DNA of 64,000 nucleotides from Desulfovibrio desulfuricans (GCF_004801255.1 NZ_CP036295.1:2938001-3002000), one strand, 5' to 3'. Numbered from the stretch's first letter, positions 40,736 through 50,416 are shown. Translations and numbers: made by a program. The notes: generated by a model not told the origin, from the sequence alone.

Positions 40736-41842
40736 TCAGTTCTCCTTGAGGGCCTGCAGCATGGGGTCGCGCAGGGCATCAGCGCCGATGAACAGCCCCG
40801 GCATAACGCCGTGCCACAGCACGGATGCGGGCGATACCCCCGGCTGGCCGAAAAGGGACAGGCGGACGTCTTCCACCATCTGCCCCGTGTTCTGCTCCAT
40901 AACCAGAAAACGCCGTCCAGGCGCAAGGGCGCGCAGGGCTTCTTCCGGAAAGGGAAACAGCGTAATGGGCCGGAACAGACCAATCTTGTGCCCTTCGGCA
41001 CGCAACTGGCGTATGGCGCTGCGGGCGATGCGGGCAATGGAGCCAAAGGCCACCACGATGAGTTCCGCATCGTCGGTGTCCACGCATTCAAAGGCGCAGT
41101 CGGCCTTCATGGATTCGTACTTGCGCATGAGCATGCGGTTGCGCTCGGCCAGCGCGCCTTCGGCCAGATATACCGACTTGAGCAGTCGCGGCGCGGCATT
41201 GGGGCCGCGACGGCCAAAGCCCTCCATGCGCCAGGGCGCGGCAAGGGCGGCCAGATCTTCGGCGGGCACGGCGTCCTTGGGCGGCACGCGGCGCACGGGT
41301 TCCTTGATCTGGCCAACAATGGCGTCGCCCAGCACCATGACCGGGTTGGCGTATTTGAACGCCAGGGCAAAGGCCCTGAACATGAAGTCGTAGCACTCCT
41401 GGGCTGTGGAGGGGGCAATCACCAGATTGCGGTGGTCGCCGTGGCCGCCGCCCTTGACGGCCTGAAAATAATCGCCCTGCGAGGGGCCGATGTCGCCAAG
41501 GCCCGGCCCGCCGCGCTGCATGTTGACGATGACGCCGGGTATCTGGCTGCCCGCCATGTACGAAATACCCTCCTGCATCAGCGAGATGCCGCAGCTGGAG
41601 GACGACGTAAGCGCGGGTATGCCGCAGGCGGCTGCGCCCAGCACCATGTTGATGGCGCTCACCTCGCTCTCGGCCTGCACAAACTGCCCGCCGTTTTCGG
41701 GCAGCAGTGAGGAGAGGGCCTCGGGCACTTCGTTTTGCGGGGTGATGGGATAACCAAAATAGCAACGGCAGCCCGCGTCAATGGCGCCAAAGGCCACAGC
41801 CTCGTTGCCCTTGATGAGCATGCGTTCAGTAGTGGCGCTCAT
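40736..41842 (-). CDS. vorB: 2-oxoacid:ferredoxin oxidoreductase, alpha subunit (VorB type)
   Basis: This 368-residue catalytic alpha chain has LIKGNEAVAFGAIDAGCRCYFGYPITPQ and AINMVLGAAACGIPALTSSSS, which are typical of VorB-like proteins. These oxidise branched-chain 2-oxoacids (or 2-oxoglutarate in some cases) to acyl-CoA, reducing ferredoxin. The exact substrate is not decided by sequence. Its ATG overlaps the ferredoxin-subunit stop by 4 bases. Confidence 0.92.
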   Translation of the reverse strand: MSATTERMLIKGNEAVAFGAIDAGCRCYFGYPITPQNEVPEALSSLLPENGGQFVQAESEVSAINMVLGAAACGIPALTSSSSCGISLMQEGISYMAGSQIPGVIVNMQRGGPGLGDIGPSQGDYFQAVKGGGHGDHRNLVIAPSTAQECYDFMFRAFALAFKYANPVMVLGDAIVGQIKEPVRRVPPKDAVPAEDLAALAAPWRMEGFGRRGPNAAPRLLKSVYLAEGALAERNRMLMRKYESMKADCAFECVDTDDAELIVVAFGSIARIARSAIRQLRAEGHKIGLFRPITLFPFPEEALRALAPGRRFLVMEQNTGQMVEDVRLSLFGQPGVSPASVLWHGVMPGLFIGADALRDPMLQALKEN

Positions 41843-42063
41843 GCCTTGTCCTCCCTGGTTTTCGCGCTTTTAAACACGCGTATGGCCACATCGGGACACA
41901 TGACCGCGCACGAAGTGCAGCCCGTACATTGGCCGTCCATTTCCATCACTTCATAACCGTGACGGTTAAACCGGCCCGAAGGTTTAAGGATGTGCACCGG
42001 GCAGACTTCCACACACAGGCGGCAGCCTTTGCAGCGCTCTTCCATGAATACAACTCTTGACAT
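41839..42063 (-). CDS. 2-oxoacid:ferredoxin oxidoreductase, delta (2x4Fe-4S) subunit
   Basis: This 74-residue ferredoxin-like protein has two CxxCxxCxxxCP motifs (CKGCRLCVEVCP and CTGCTSCAVMCP) and so carries two 4Fe-4S clusters that pass electrons from the catalytic chains. AAGGAG lies 6 bases before ATG 42063; an upstream ATG at 42102 is less likely. It is first in the four-gene operon. queA lies 39 bases further upstream in the same direction and may be cotranscribed. Confidence 0.94.
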   Translation of the reverse strand: MSRVVFMEERCKGCRLCVEVCPVHILKPSGRFNRHGYEVMEMDGQCTGCTSCAVMCPDVAIRVFKSAKTREDKA

Positions 42064-42102
42064 TTCAGCTCCTTGGAATTCCATACCCGCCTTGTGAAAC
42101 AC

Positions 42103-43200
42103 TCAGCGAATAAGCATGGCATCCCCATATGAAAAGAACCGGTATCCCCTTTTCACGGCCTCGGCGTATGCCGCAAGCACACGCTTGCGCCCCGCCAGGG
42201 CAGAAACCAGCATGATCAGGGAAGATTCAGGCAAATGGAAATTGGTCAGCAGACCGTCAACAACGCGAAAGGGCCTGCCGGGATACAGGAATATGTCTGT
42301 CCAGCCGGTAAAGGGTTGCACCCTGCCGCACAGTTCGGCCACGCCTTCCAGAGAGCGCAGGCTTGTGGTGCCCACGGCAATCACGGGCCGTCCCTGTTGC
42401 TTGGCCTCGGCAATGGCCCGCGCCGTCGCCTCGGGAATTTCCACATATTCCCTGTGCATGCGGTGCCCGCGTATGTCGGCGCTGCGCACAGGGCTAAAGG
42501 TTCCGTACCCCACATACAGGGTTACGTCTGCCCACTGAAAGCCTCTGGCTTTCAGAATTTCACGCATTTCGGGGGTAAAGTGCAGCCCAGCCGTGGGCGC
42601 GGCCACAGACCCCGTCTTGTCTTCGCGGGAATAGATGGTCTGGTAGCGGCTCAGGTCTTCCTCCGCATCAGACCGCTTGATGTAGGGCGGCAGCGGTATG
42701 TGCCCGGTGGCGGCAAAGGCCCTGGAAAGGTCGCCGTCCCAGGCCAGGCGCACGCGGCGGTGGCCAAATTCGCCCGATTCAAGCACGGTTACGCTTATGC
42801 CCGCGCCAAATTCAAGGTGCTCGCCGTCGCGTATGCTGCCGCCCGAACGGATGAGCCCTTCGACCTCGGCGCTGTAACCGCCAAGTTTGTCAGGCCGTGC
42901 CCGCTCAAGCACGAGCGGCAGCGGCGTGAGCAGCAAAAACTCCACCTTGCCGCCGGTAGAGCGCGTGCCCAGCAGCCGCGCCTGCAATACGCGCGAGTTG
43001 TTGGCCACCAGCAGCGCCCCCTTGGGCAGGCAGTCGGGCAGGTCGCTGAACTGCCGGTGCTCAAGGTCAAGCGCGCCCTCGCGCGGCATGACCAGCAGGC
43101 GGGAAGCCCCGCGTTCCTCTGGCGGAAACTGGGCTATCTGTGATTCCGGCAGTTCAAAATTATAGCTTTCGAGAAAAAAATCCGCTTCCTCAGTGGGCAT
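42103..43200 (-). CDS. queA: S-adenosylmethionine:tRNA ribosyltransferase-isomerase QueA
   Basis: This 365-residue enzyme adds the epoxycyclopentane ring in queuosine synthesis on tRNA. FELPESQIAQFPPEERGASRLLV, LLVANNSRVLQARL, GSVAAPTAGLHFT and LTNFHLPESSLIMLVSALAG are the conserved QueA blocks. The length is normal. Divergent transcription from the lipoprotein gene begins about 120 bases away. Confidence 0.96.
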   Translation of the reverse strand: MPTEEADFFLESYNFELPESQIAQFPPEERGASRLLVMPREGALDLEHRQFSDLPDCLPKGALLVANNSRVLQARLLGTRSTGGKVEFLLLTPLPLVLERARPDKLGGYSAEVEGLIRSGGSIRDGEHLEFGAGISVTVLESGEFGHRRVRLAWDGDLSRAFAATGHIPLPPYIKRSDAEEDLSRYQTIYSREDKTGSVAAPTAGLHFTPEMREILKARGFQWADVTLYVGYGTFSPVRSADIRGHRMHREYVEIPEATARAIAEAKQQGRPVIAVGTTSLRSLEGVAELCGRVQPFTGWTDIFLYPGRPFRVVDGLLTNFHLPESSLIMLVSALAGRKRVLAAYAEAVKRGYRFFSYGDAMLIR

Positions 43201-43319
43201 GATACATGGGCCTCGTTAATGCACCCCCCGTACCGCGGGCTTGTCAGCATGCGGTTGAGGGGCTAGTGTACTTGGGTTGCTTCCGGGGCGTTACGCGCCG
43301 GGAGGAGGAGATTATAGCC

Positions 43320-43940
43320 ATGCAACGCCCGCTTGTCATCCTTGCAGTAAGCCTGCTTGCCGCCCTGATAGCGGGCTGTACCTCTATGGAAATAAGCAAT
43401 CCCTTTTCCAACGACCCCCTTACGGGCGGAGTCGATACGGGCAAAAGCCAGCTTTTGGGAGTATCCATTCCTGCTGGCATGCAGAAGTTTCCCACCCACG
43501 GCTACCAGACCTCCGGCGCCGGTGGCGCACAGGGGCTTGAAATATTTCGCGGCGATGCCGACATGGGCTTTGTAGCCCAGATCATGTTTACCGGCCTGCA
43601 AGGCCAAGGCTGGCATCTGCGCATGGCCCAGCGCAAGGGCGTGCGCGCCGTATACGTGTACGAACGCGGCTCTACCCTCGCCACCCTGACAGTGGAGAGG
43701 GAGGCCGTGGGCACGGTGCTGGCCATCTGGGTTGCAGACCGCATGCCCGACGGGGCCACCCTGCCCATGCAGGAAAACACCGGTTCCAGCGGCTACGGCG
43801 GCAGCAACGGCAGCAGTGGAGGCACGGGCGGCTACAGCGAAAGCACGGGCGGCGGAGGCATGAACACCACCCCAAAACCCGGTTTTACCGAAACCTGGGG
43901 GGGCGGCAACAAGGGCGGCCTGCAGGAGCGCAACCTATGA
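43320..43940 (+). CDS. Putative lipoprotein with Gly/Ser-rich tail
   Basis: This 206-residue protein has a lipoprotein signal peptide: MQRPLVILAVSLLAALIAGC, lipobox LIAGC. A globular part (about 40-150) has no family I recognise. A Gly/Ser-rich low-complexity stretch (about 155-185) follows. GGAGGAGGAG lies about 10 bases before ATG 43320. Its stop overlaps the coaBC ATG, so the two are cotranscribed, but a functional link to CoA synthesis is not evident. Confidence 0.83.
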   Translation: MQRPLVILAVSLLAALIAGCTSMEISNPFSNDPLTGGVDTGKSQLLGVSIPAGMQKFPTHGYQTSGAGGAQGLEIFRGDADMGFVAQIMFTGLQGQGWHLRMAQRKGVRAVYVYERGSTLATLTVEREAVGTVLAIWVADRMPDGATLPMQENTGSSGYGGSNGSSGGTGGYSESTGGGGMNTTPKPGFTETWGGGNKGGLQERNL

Positions 43941-45190
43941 GTGAAGCAAAAAGTGGTCTGAACACCCCCTTTGACCAGAGCACCCACTTTGAACGCAAGC
44001 GCCTGCACCTTGGCGTGTGCGGTTCCATTGCCTGCTACAAGGCCGCCGACCTGCTGCGCGCCTGGACGGGAATGGGCATCCATGTTTCCGCCACGCTCAC
44101 GCCCGGCGCACGCCGTTTTGTGACGCCCCTGCTGTTTGAGTCGCTGGGCGCCCTGCCCGTATACGAAGACATGTTTTCGCCGGGGCAGGATGTTTTTTCG
44201 CACCTTGAGCCGGGGCAGCACGCCGAGGCCATGGTAGTTGCCCCGGCCTCGGCCGACGCGCTTTTTCGTCTGGCGCACGGCGCTGCCAGCGACATGCTGG
44301 CGGCGCAGGCTCTGGCCTTTGACGGGCCGCTGATCATCGCCCCGGCCATGAACCCCCGCATGTGGAGCAACCCTGCAACCCAGGCCAACATAGACATTTT
44401 GCGCCAGCGCGGCGCACGCGTCGTGACCCCGGCCTGCGGCGGCACGGCCTGCGGCGAGCAGGGCGAGGGACGGCTGGCCCCCCTGCACGACATTTTTCTT
44501 GCCGCCTTGCGCGCGCTTGCCCCGCAGGACATGGCCGGCAAGCGCGTCATGGTCACGCTGGGCCCCACCCGCGAGGCCTGGGACGGCGTGCGCTTTTGGT
44601 CAAACCCCTCTACCGGCCTTATGGGCGCGGCGCTGGCGGTATGCGCGTGGCTGCGCGGCGCGGAGGCGACGGTTGTCAGCGGCCCCGGCGTGCGCGTGCG
44701 CCTGCCGCGCGAGATAGCGCGCGTGGACGTGGTAAGCGCACGCGACATGTTCGAGGCGGCCTCCGGCCTTTGGCCCAACATGGATATGGGCATGTTTACC
44801 GCTGCGGTGGCGGATTTTTCGCCCCAGCCCTTTGGCCCGCACAAATTCAAAAAAATCGATGCCCCCGACGGCCTCACTGTGGCCTTTACGCCCAACCCCG
44901 ATATTTTGCGCACCCTCGCCCATGGCCGCAAACCCGGACAAAAAGTGCTGGGCTTCGCCGCCGAGACGGCCCCCGACATGAAGGCCCTGCTGCCGCTGGC
45001 CCATGCCAAGCTACAAGGCAAAAAGGCCGATGTGCTGGCCGCCAACCGCATTAATTCCACCGACAGCGGCTTTGGCACGCCCACCAACGCCATGGCCGTC
45101 GTGGACGCCGCAGGGCATGAAGAAATCTGGCCCACCCAAAGCAAGGCCGATGTGGCCTGGGAACTGTGCTCATGGCTTTTGCGTTCGTAA
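43937..45190 (+). CDS. coaBC: Bifunctional phosphopantothenoylcysteine decarboxylase/synthetase CoaBC
   Basis: This 417-residue fused enzyme makes 4'-phosphopantetheine in CoA synthesis. The N-terminal flavin decarboxylase has GVCGSIACYKAADLLR, PAMNPRMW and the substrate loop ACGEQGEGRL. The C-terminal synthetase has VTLGPTREAWDGVRFWSN, FKKID and FAAET. It overlaps the lipoprotein gene upstream and the low-complexity gene downstream. Confidence 0.95.
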   Translation: MSEAKSGLNTPFDQSTHFERKRLHLGVCGSIACYKAADLLRAWTGMGIHVSATLTPGARRFVTPLLFESLGALPVYEDMFSPGQDVFSHLEPGQHAEAMVVAPASADALFRLAHGAASDMLAAQALAFDGPLIIAPAMNPRMWSNPATQANIDILRQRGARVVTPACGGTACGEQGEGRLAPLHDIFLAALRALAPQDMAGKRVMVTLGPTREAWDGVRFWSNPSTGLMGAALAVCAWLRGAEATVVSGPGVRVRLPREIARVDVVSARDMFEAASGLWPNMDMGMFTAAVADFSPQPFGPHKFKKIDAPDGLTVAFTPNPDILRTLAHGRKPGQKVLGFAAETAPDMKALLPLAHAKLQGKKADVLAANRINSTDSGFGTPTNAMAVVDAAGHEEIWPTQSKADVAWELCSWLLRS

Positions 45191-46110
45191 ACCCTATCAG
45201 CGCACTGTGGCAGCGCCGGGGGCTTACCACCCTGCTCATGCCCGAAGGCTACAACGCCTTTGCCGCCCCACAGCAGGAACACGCCCGCGCCGTGCACGCC
45301 AACGGTCAGGCCGCGCCGCGCCCAGGGCAAGCGTATTCGGCGCAACCGCGCGCGGGCCAGCCCGTGCGCGAGCGTCAGCCGTGGCCGCAAAGCGCCCCGC
45401 AATCCGCAGCGGGAATGCACGGCGGAGCCAATCAGGACACGCCGCCCCGGCAGCGGCCCCAGACCGCAGGGCAACCCGCCCCGCAGGCGGCTGCGTCGCA
45501 ACATGCCGCCCAAAAGCCGGACCAGCGGAGCGCCGTACAGCCCCAGAGCAATGAACCCCGTCAAAGCGCGGACCAGCCTGCTGGTTCTTCGTGGCTGCCG
45601 CTGCCGCCTCACGTGTGGCCAGCGCCCTGGCAGACGCGGCTCACGCAAACCCGCCCCGGCCCCGTGCTGTGGACATACTGGAACCTGGGCCCCGACCTGT
45701 GCGACCCGCAGACCCCCGGCAGGCTTGAACGCCGACTTTTTTTGCAGCGCCTGCTGCAGGATCTGGGGCACCCGGCGGGCACGCATACCTTTTGGCCTTC
45801 GTGCCTGCCGCCGGATCCCGCCGCTTTGCCCGCACCAGATGCGGCCGGAGTGGATCAGCCCTATGCGGCCAACCCCGATGTTTTCTGGTCCGGAGCCATG
45901 CAGCTCAAAGCCAGGGGCGTTGTGGTCATGGGTTCCGCAGCGGCCAACGCGGTGGCGCTGCCCGGCGGGCTTCGCCCCCCGCAGCAGATCCGTCACAGGG
46001 GCAAGCTTGTGTGGGTGCTGTGGGACGTGGACAACCTGCTGCGGTCTGACCAGCGCTACGCCTCCATGCTGGCCCTGTTGCGCGAAGCCCTGCGCCATAT
46101 TTTGCGCTAG
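45172..46110 (+). CDS. Uncharacterised protein with Gln/Pro/Ala-rich linker
   Basis: This is a 312-residue protein of two parts. An N-terminal 25-residue segment (MAFAFVNPISALWQRRGLTTLL) leads into about 115 residues of Gln/Pro/Ala/Arg-rich low complexity. A folded C-terminal domain follows (about 145-312; VLWTYWNLGPDL, VVVMGSAAANAVALPGG). The GSAAA segment and the final VLWDVDNLLRS recall the ends of uracil-DNA-glycosylase-like folds, but no catalytic motif is clear and I do not assign it. It overlaps coaBC by 19 bases. A GTG at 45166 is an alternative start. Confidence 0.65.
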   Translation: MAFAFVNPISALWQRRGLTTLLMPEGYNAFAAPQQEHARAVHANGQAAPRPGQAYSAQPRAGQPVRERQPWPQSAPQSAAGMHGGANQDTPPRQRPQTAGQPAPQAAASQHAAQKPDQRSAVQPQSNEPRQSADQPAGSSWLPLPPHVWPAPWQTRLTQTRPGPVLWTYWNLGPDLCDPQTPGRLERRLFLQRLLQDLGHPAGTHTFWPSCLPPDPAALPAPDAAGVDQPYAANPDVFWSGAMQLKARGVVVMGSAAANAVALPGGLRPPQQIRHRGKLVWVLWDVDNLLRSDQRYASMLALLREALRHILR

Positions 46111-46205
46111 CTGACGCCTCACCTTTATGCGCCGCGCGCCAGCCGCAAACGCTGACGCCAGATTCCGCCGCGCCATGGACGCGGTGCTCAGGAGAATGTT
46201 CTCTC

Positions 46206-46538
46206 ATGTTTATCGCGCTTGGACTGACCTTTCTTGGTATGGCCCTGGGCTTTTTGCTGCGCGGGCAGCCATGGATTACCTGGCTGATCCGTTGCGTCAC
46301 CCCCGCCATCATGCTGCTGCTTTTTGCCCTGGGCATCTCTGTGGGCGGCAATGAAACGCTCATGCAGTCCCTGCCCCGCCTTGGCGGCGCCGCCCTTGCC
46401 CTCACGGCGGCGAGCATCCTGGGCTCCTTTGCCTGCATGGCGCTCGTAAACCGCTTTTTTCCCCAGTCTCCAGCCCCCGCGCCGCTGACGGGCAAGCCTG
46501 ATGCCAGCAAGAGCACCAAACCGGAGCAGCAGGCATGA
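46206..46538 (+). CDS. LysO-type exporter, N-terminal half
   Basis: This 110-residue protein has three hydrophobic helices and corresponds to the first part of LysO (YbjE), the lysine exporter, including ITWLIRCVTPAIMLLLFALGISVGG. Its C-terminus is a short polar tail rich in Pro and Lys. The stop overlaps the next ATG (ATGA), so the halves are coupled. In E. coli both parts are one chain of about 300 residues. Confidence 0.82.
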   Translation: MFIALGLTFLGMALGFLLRGQPWITWLIRCVTPAIMLLLFALGISVGGNETLMQSLPRLGGAALALTAASILGSFACMALVNRFFPQSPAPAPLTGKPDASKSTKPEQQA

Positions 46539-47134
46539 AGGGCAGCCTCATTATCCTGTTTTTTTTCTGCTCCGGCGCGGTGCTGTCCCGTCTGGGGCTG
46601 ATACCGGCATATCTGCTGGAGCACGACTGCACGGTGTACGCCCTGTGGCTGCTCATGCTGCTTGTGGGCATTTCAATCGGTTCAGACCGCAGGCTGGGCG
46701 AGATTTTGCGCACCCTGCGCCCGCGTGTGCTGCTGCTGCCCCTGGCCACCACGGCAGGAACCTTTGCGGGCACGGCCCTGGCGAGCCTGTTTCTGACATA
46801 CAGCGTGAGCGAATGCATGGCCGTTGGGGCCGGTTTTGCCTACTATTCGCTGTCGTCCATCTTCATCTCGCAGTACAAGGGCGCGGAGCTTGGCACCATC
46901 GCGCTTATCAGCAACATCGCCCGGGAGCTCGCCACCCTGCTGCTCACGCCGCTGCTGGCGCGTTACCTTGGCCCGCTCATGCCCATCGCCTGCGGCGGGG
47001 CGTCCACCATGGATACCACGCTGCCTGTCATTACCCGTTACTGCGGCAAGGAATGGATATTTGTTTCCATTGTCCATGCCATGATACTTGATTTCAGCGT
47101 GCCCTTCTGGGTGATTTTTTTCTGTACGCTTTAG
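46535..47134 (+). CDS. LysO-type exporter, C-terminal half
   Basis: This 199-residue protein with about six helices matches the second part of LysO. LLVGISIGSDRRL, GAGFAYYSLSSIFIS, ISNIARELATLLLTPLLAR and GGASTMDTTLPVI are the conserved blocks. Lysine export is the known function in E. coli; the substrate here is inferred. It probably assembles with the product of the overlapping upstream gene. Confidence 0.85.
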   Translation: MKGSLIILFFFCSGAVLSRLGLIPAYLLEHDCTVYALWLLMLLVGISIGSDRRLGEILRTLRPRVLLLPLATTAGTFAGTALASLFLTYSVSECMAVGAGFAYYSLSSIFISQYKGAELGTIALISNIARELATLLLTPLLARYLGPLMPIACGGASTMDTTLPVITRYCGKEWIFVSIVHAMILDFSVPFWVIFFCTL

Positions 47135-47302
47135 GATGCCAGATCCGCGCTGCGGCAAAGCCGCACCTGCCCCTCCACCCGTGCCCATCCTGCTGCGCGC
47201 GGGCGGACGAGACCCCGCCCATCGGCGCAATACCTTGCCAGATCGGCCAAAAGCGCTCACTATGAACGCAAGCCTGAAAACAGACCGTTGGAGGAACTGC
47301 TC

Positions 47303-47995
47303 ATGGCTCGCATGCGCTCAGCAAAACAAAAACTCAGAGAATGTCTTTTAAGCCAGCAATGGCGCGAACACCTTGACGAAATTTCCCAAGGCGGCCTTGA
47401 AAACGTGGGCCCGCTCTTCTCCTTTTTGCTGCTCGGCCCACTGACCATGCACCGCGCCGCCGTCGCCCTCGGGCAGATAACGGCGCTGTTGGCCAAGGAT
47501 CAGCCGGAAACGGCCAAGAACATCGTCCGCCGCCTCATGTGGCACCTCAATGAAGAATCCGGCAACATAGGTTGGGGCATACCCGAGGCCTTTGCCGAAA
47601 TTCTCGCCGCCAGCGAACCCCTGGCCAAGGATTTTCACCGCATCCTTATCAGCTACATCATTGATTTGGGCCGCGACGACAACTATTGCGACAACGACAC
47701 CCTGCGCCGCTCCTGTTACTGGGCCATTGGCCGTCTGGCTCAGGCCCGACCGCAGTTGTGCCTCTCCGCCCGGCAGTGGCTTCTCAAGGGGCTGGAAGAC
47801 GTGGATATGGTCTGCCGGGGCATGGCCGCATGGGCGCTTGCCCAGCTGCCGCCCGACCTCATGGACGCTCCGGCCTTGCGCCGCCTGGCCGAATCGGGCA
47901 ACACCGCACCCTGCGAACTGTTTGACGGTGAGGAAGTCTACGAAAAAACCGCCTGTCAGATCGCTGCCGAAGCCCTGGCCCGCAGCCAGAAATAG
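47303..47995 (+). CDS. HEAT-repeat-like protein (DVU0298-type)
   Basis: This 230-residue all-helical protein has repeated helix pairs such as HRAAVALGQITALLA, RRSCYWAIGRLAQARP and CRGMAAWALAQLPPDL, typical of HEAT-like scaffolds that bind other proteins. It resembles conserved Desulfovibrio proteins of unknown role. GGAGGA 7 bases upstream supports ATG 47303; a TTG at 47288 is in frame. It is a single gene ended by a bidirectional terminator. Confidence 0.8.
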   Translation: MARMRSAKQKLRECLLSQQWREHLDEISQGGLENVGPLFSFLLLGPLTMHRAAVALGQITALLAKDQPETAKNIVRRLMWHLNEESGNIGWGIPEAFAEILAASEPLAKDFHRILISYIIDLGRDDNYCDNDTLRRSCYWAIGRLAQARPQLCLSARQWLLKGLEDVDMVCRGMAAWALAQLPPDLMDAPALRRLAESGNTAPCELFDGEEVYEKTACQIAAEALARSQK

Positions 47996-48100
47996 CGCCA
48001 GGCCTCTGCGCTCCGCAAACCCCGGCGCGCAGCTGTCGCACACGGGCCGTGCCCGTACCGCAGAAGCTGCGACGCAGACGACATTGACAACATTTGAAAA

Positions 48101-48140
48101 ACAAAGCTCCCCCGGAATCACGATTCCGGGGGAGCTTTGT
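48101..48140. terminator. Bidirectional terminator between the HEAT-like gene and cstA
   Basis: ACAAAGCTCCCCCGGAATC (48101-48119) and its exact complement (48122-48140) form a 19-base stem between convergent genes. The tip must open to a 4-6 base loop. Confidence 0.88.
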
Positions 48141-48169
48141 TATGTCAGCCGCCAGAGGCAGCCGGTCAG

Positions 48170-50011
48170 TTACTCTTCGGCCAGAGCGCGCACGGGGTCG
48201 CCGTAGGCGTCCTTAACCAGTTCCTTGGTGTTCATGAGTTCGATCCAGCGACGGATGGTGCCCACAAGCACAAAGACCATCAGCACCATGACCAGGCAGG
48301 CCAGGAAGGCAAGCAGATACTTGCCGCCGGGGACGTAGGTCTGGGTGACCTGCAGATAGCCGGCCCAGAAGGTCACGGCGGTCAAAAACACGCCGGGGAT
48401 GGCCGTAACAAGGCTGAGCTTGCCACGGTTCATGCGCAGCAGCATGGACGTGCAGACGATCAGGGCGCAGCCGGCAAGCAGCTGGTTGCTCAGACCGAAC
48501 AGAGGCCAAATGTTGCTGATGTTGCCTGTGTACATCAGGTAGCCCCACATGGACGTGAAGATAAAGCTGGTGATGTACACGCCGGGGGTCCAGTTCTTGT
48601 CGCCAAAGGGCGCGTAAACCTTGCCCAGCATTTCCTGCAGGAAGAAGCGGCCCACGCGGGTACCGGCGTCGATGGCGGTCAGGATGAAGACGGCTTCAAA
48701 CATGACGGCAAAGTTGTACCAGTACGCCATCAGGTGGTCCATGTAAGGGATCTTGTGGAAAATGTGGGCCATGCCCACGGCCAGGGAGACCGCGCCGCCG
48801 GGACGGGCGTGCAGGTTCAGGCCGATCTTTTCTTCAAAGAAGCCCAGGTCCACGGTGTTCAGCGCGGGGTGCGCGGCAACCAGCGCGCTGAACTTTTCGG
48901 GGGTGGCGTTGATGGCAAAATAGTCGCCGGGCATCAGGGTGCAGGCGGCGATCAGGGCCATGATGGCCACAAAGCCTTCGGTAAGCATTGCGCCGTAACC
49001 GACAAAAAGGATGTCGCGCTCGTTGCCGATCATTTTAGGCGTGGTGCCGGTGCCGATGATGGCGTGGAAGCCGGACATGGCGCCGCAGGCAATGGTAATA
49101 AAGATAAAGGGCATGGCCGGGCCGCCGATCACTGGGCCGCCGCCGTTGAAAAAGGGCGTAACGGTGGGCATGAGCAGGGTGGGCTGTACAAAAACGATGC
49201 CCACGGCCAGCATGAGGATGGTGCCGATCTTAAGGTAGGTCGACAGGTAGTCGCGCGGAACCAGCAGGAACCACACGGGCAGAACGGAAGCCAGGAAGCC
49301 GTAACCGGCAATGGCCAGGGCCACGGTGTTGCGGTTCCAGTCAAAGGCCCAGCCGAGCACATCCTTTTGCATGAGGTCATGGCCGCTCAGAATGCCGACA
49401 ACCAGCAGCACCAGACCCACAAGGCTGGCCAGCAACACGCTGTTCTGCTTGAAGCGCATGATCAAACCCATGATCATGGCGATAGGCATGGTGATGACCA
49501 CGATAAACAGCGACCAGGGCGCGTTGTGCATGGCGCTGATGCAGGCCAGCGAAAGACCGGCCAGAGTCAGAATAAGAATACACAGAACGGCGATGCCCGC
49601 CACGGTACCCGTAACGGGGCCCACTTCGCGCTGGGCGATGGACGAAAGGCTCTGCCCCTTGTGGCGCACAGAGGCAAACAGCACCACCATGTCGTGCACG
49701 GCGCCGCCGAGCACGCAACCGATCAAAATCCACAGAGCGCCGGGCAGGTAGCCAAACTGCGCGGCGAGCACGGGACCCACCAGCGGGCCGGCGGCGGCGA
49801 TGGCGGCAAAATGGTGGCCGTAAAGCACAAATTCGTTGGTTTTAACGTAGTCGTGGCCGTCAGCAAAACGCACGGCCGGTGTAATGCGGCCAGCATCCAG
49901 TTTAAGTACCTTGTTTGCCAAAAAGATGCCGTACACGCGGTAGGCGATGGCAAATATGCACAATGCCGCAAATACAAGCGTCAGGGCATTAATGTGCTCC
50001 AAACTTTCCAT
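48170..50011 (-). CDS. cstA: Carbon starvation protein CstA-type transporter
   Basis: This 613-residue protein with about 16 helices belongs to the CstA/BtsT family, which imports peptides or pyruvate. Conserved blocks are HHFAAIAAAGPLVGPVLAAQ, LGGAVHDMVVLFASVRHKGQS, GTGTTPKMI and LTAIDAGTRVGRFFLQE. The family is often induced when carbon is limiting. AGGGAG lies about 8 bases before the ATG. The leader holds a hairpin and the farther upstream region several palindromes. Confidence 0.94.
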   Translation of the reverse strand: MESLEHINALTLVFAALCIFAIAYRVYGIFLANKVLKLDAGRITPAVRFADGHDYVKTNEFVLYGHHFAAIAAAGPLVGPVLAAQFGYLPGALWILIGCVLGGAVHDMVVLFASVRHKGQSLSSIAQREVGPVTGTVAGIAVLCILILTLAGLSLACISAMHNAPWSLFIVVITMPIAMIMGLIMRFKQNSVLLASLVGLVLLVVGILSGHDLMQKDVLGWAFDWNRNTVALAIAGYGFLASVLPVWFLLVPRDYLSTYLKIGTILMLAVGIVFVQPTLLMPTVTPFFNGGGPVIGGPAMPFIFITIACGAMSGFHAIIGTGTTPKMIGNERDILFVGYGAMLTEGFVAIMALIAACTLMPGDYFAINATPEKFSALVAAHPALNTVDLGFFEEKIGLNLHARPGGAVSLAVGMAHIFHKIPYMDHLMAYWYNFAVMFEAVFILTAIDAGTRVGRFFLQEMLGKVYAPFGDKNWTPGVYITSFIFTSMWGYLMYTGNISNIWPLFGLSNQLLAGCALIVCTSMLLRMNRGKLSLVTAIPGVFLTAVTFWAGYLQVTQTYVPGGKYLLAFLACLVMVLMVFVLVGTIRRWIELMNTKELVKDAYGDPVRALAEE

Positions 50012-50416
50012 CGTTTTTCTCCCTGTTTTGTTCTTCGGGCCGCAGCCAGACAGCCCGTTCCAGAGTCACTCAGCTGCTGCCTCCGACAAATTCTGCTGAA
50101 TTTAGTAGGACGACGCACAGTCTGCTTCCTCCTTGCCAATGCGTCGCGCAGTAACAAAGGCGACCGACCAGCAACCCCCTGTTTGCTGGTCAACATTGCT
50201 AATCATAGGTTTTCCTACTTCTCGAACTACCTCGAATACACCCCTGTGTCCATACAAATGTCCCCAAGAGGGTCGCGTCACGTTTCCTGTAAAATAGCAA
50301 TCCGTAAAAATTCTGCGTGGTTTACACAAAGGCAGTTCTACCCCGGTGCCATTATGCAGTGTAATCCGCAACTATCGAAGAACGCCGACATTCATTCACT
50401 GCCCCCCAGCAGCGAT

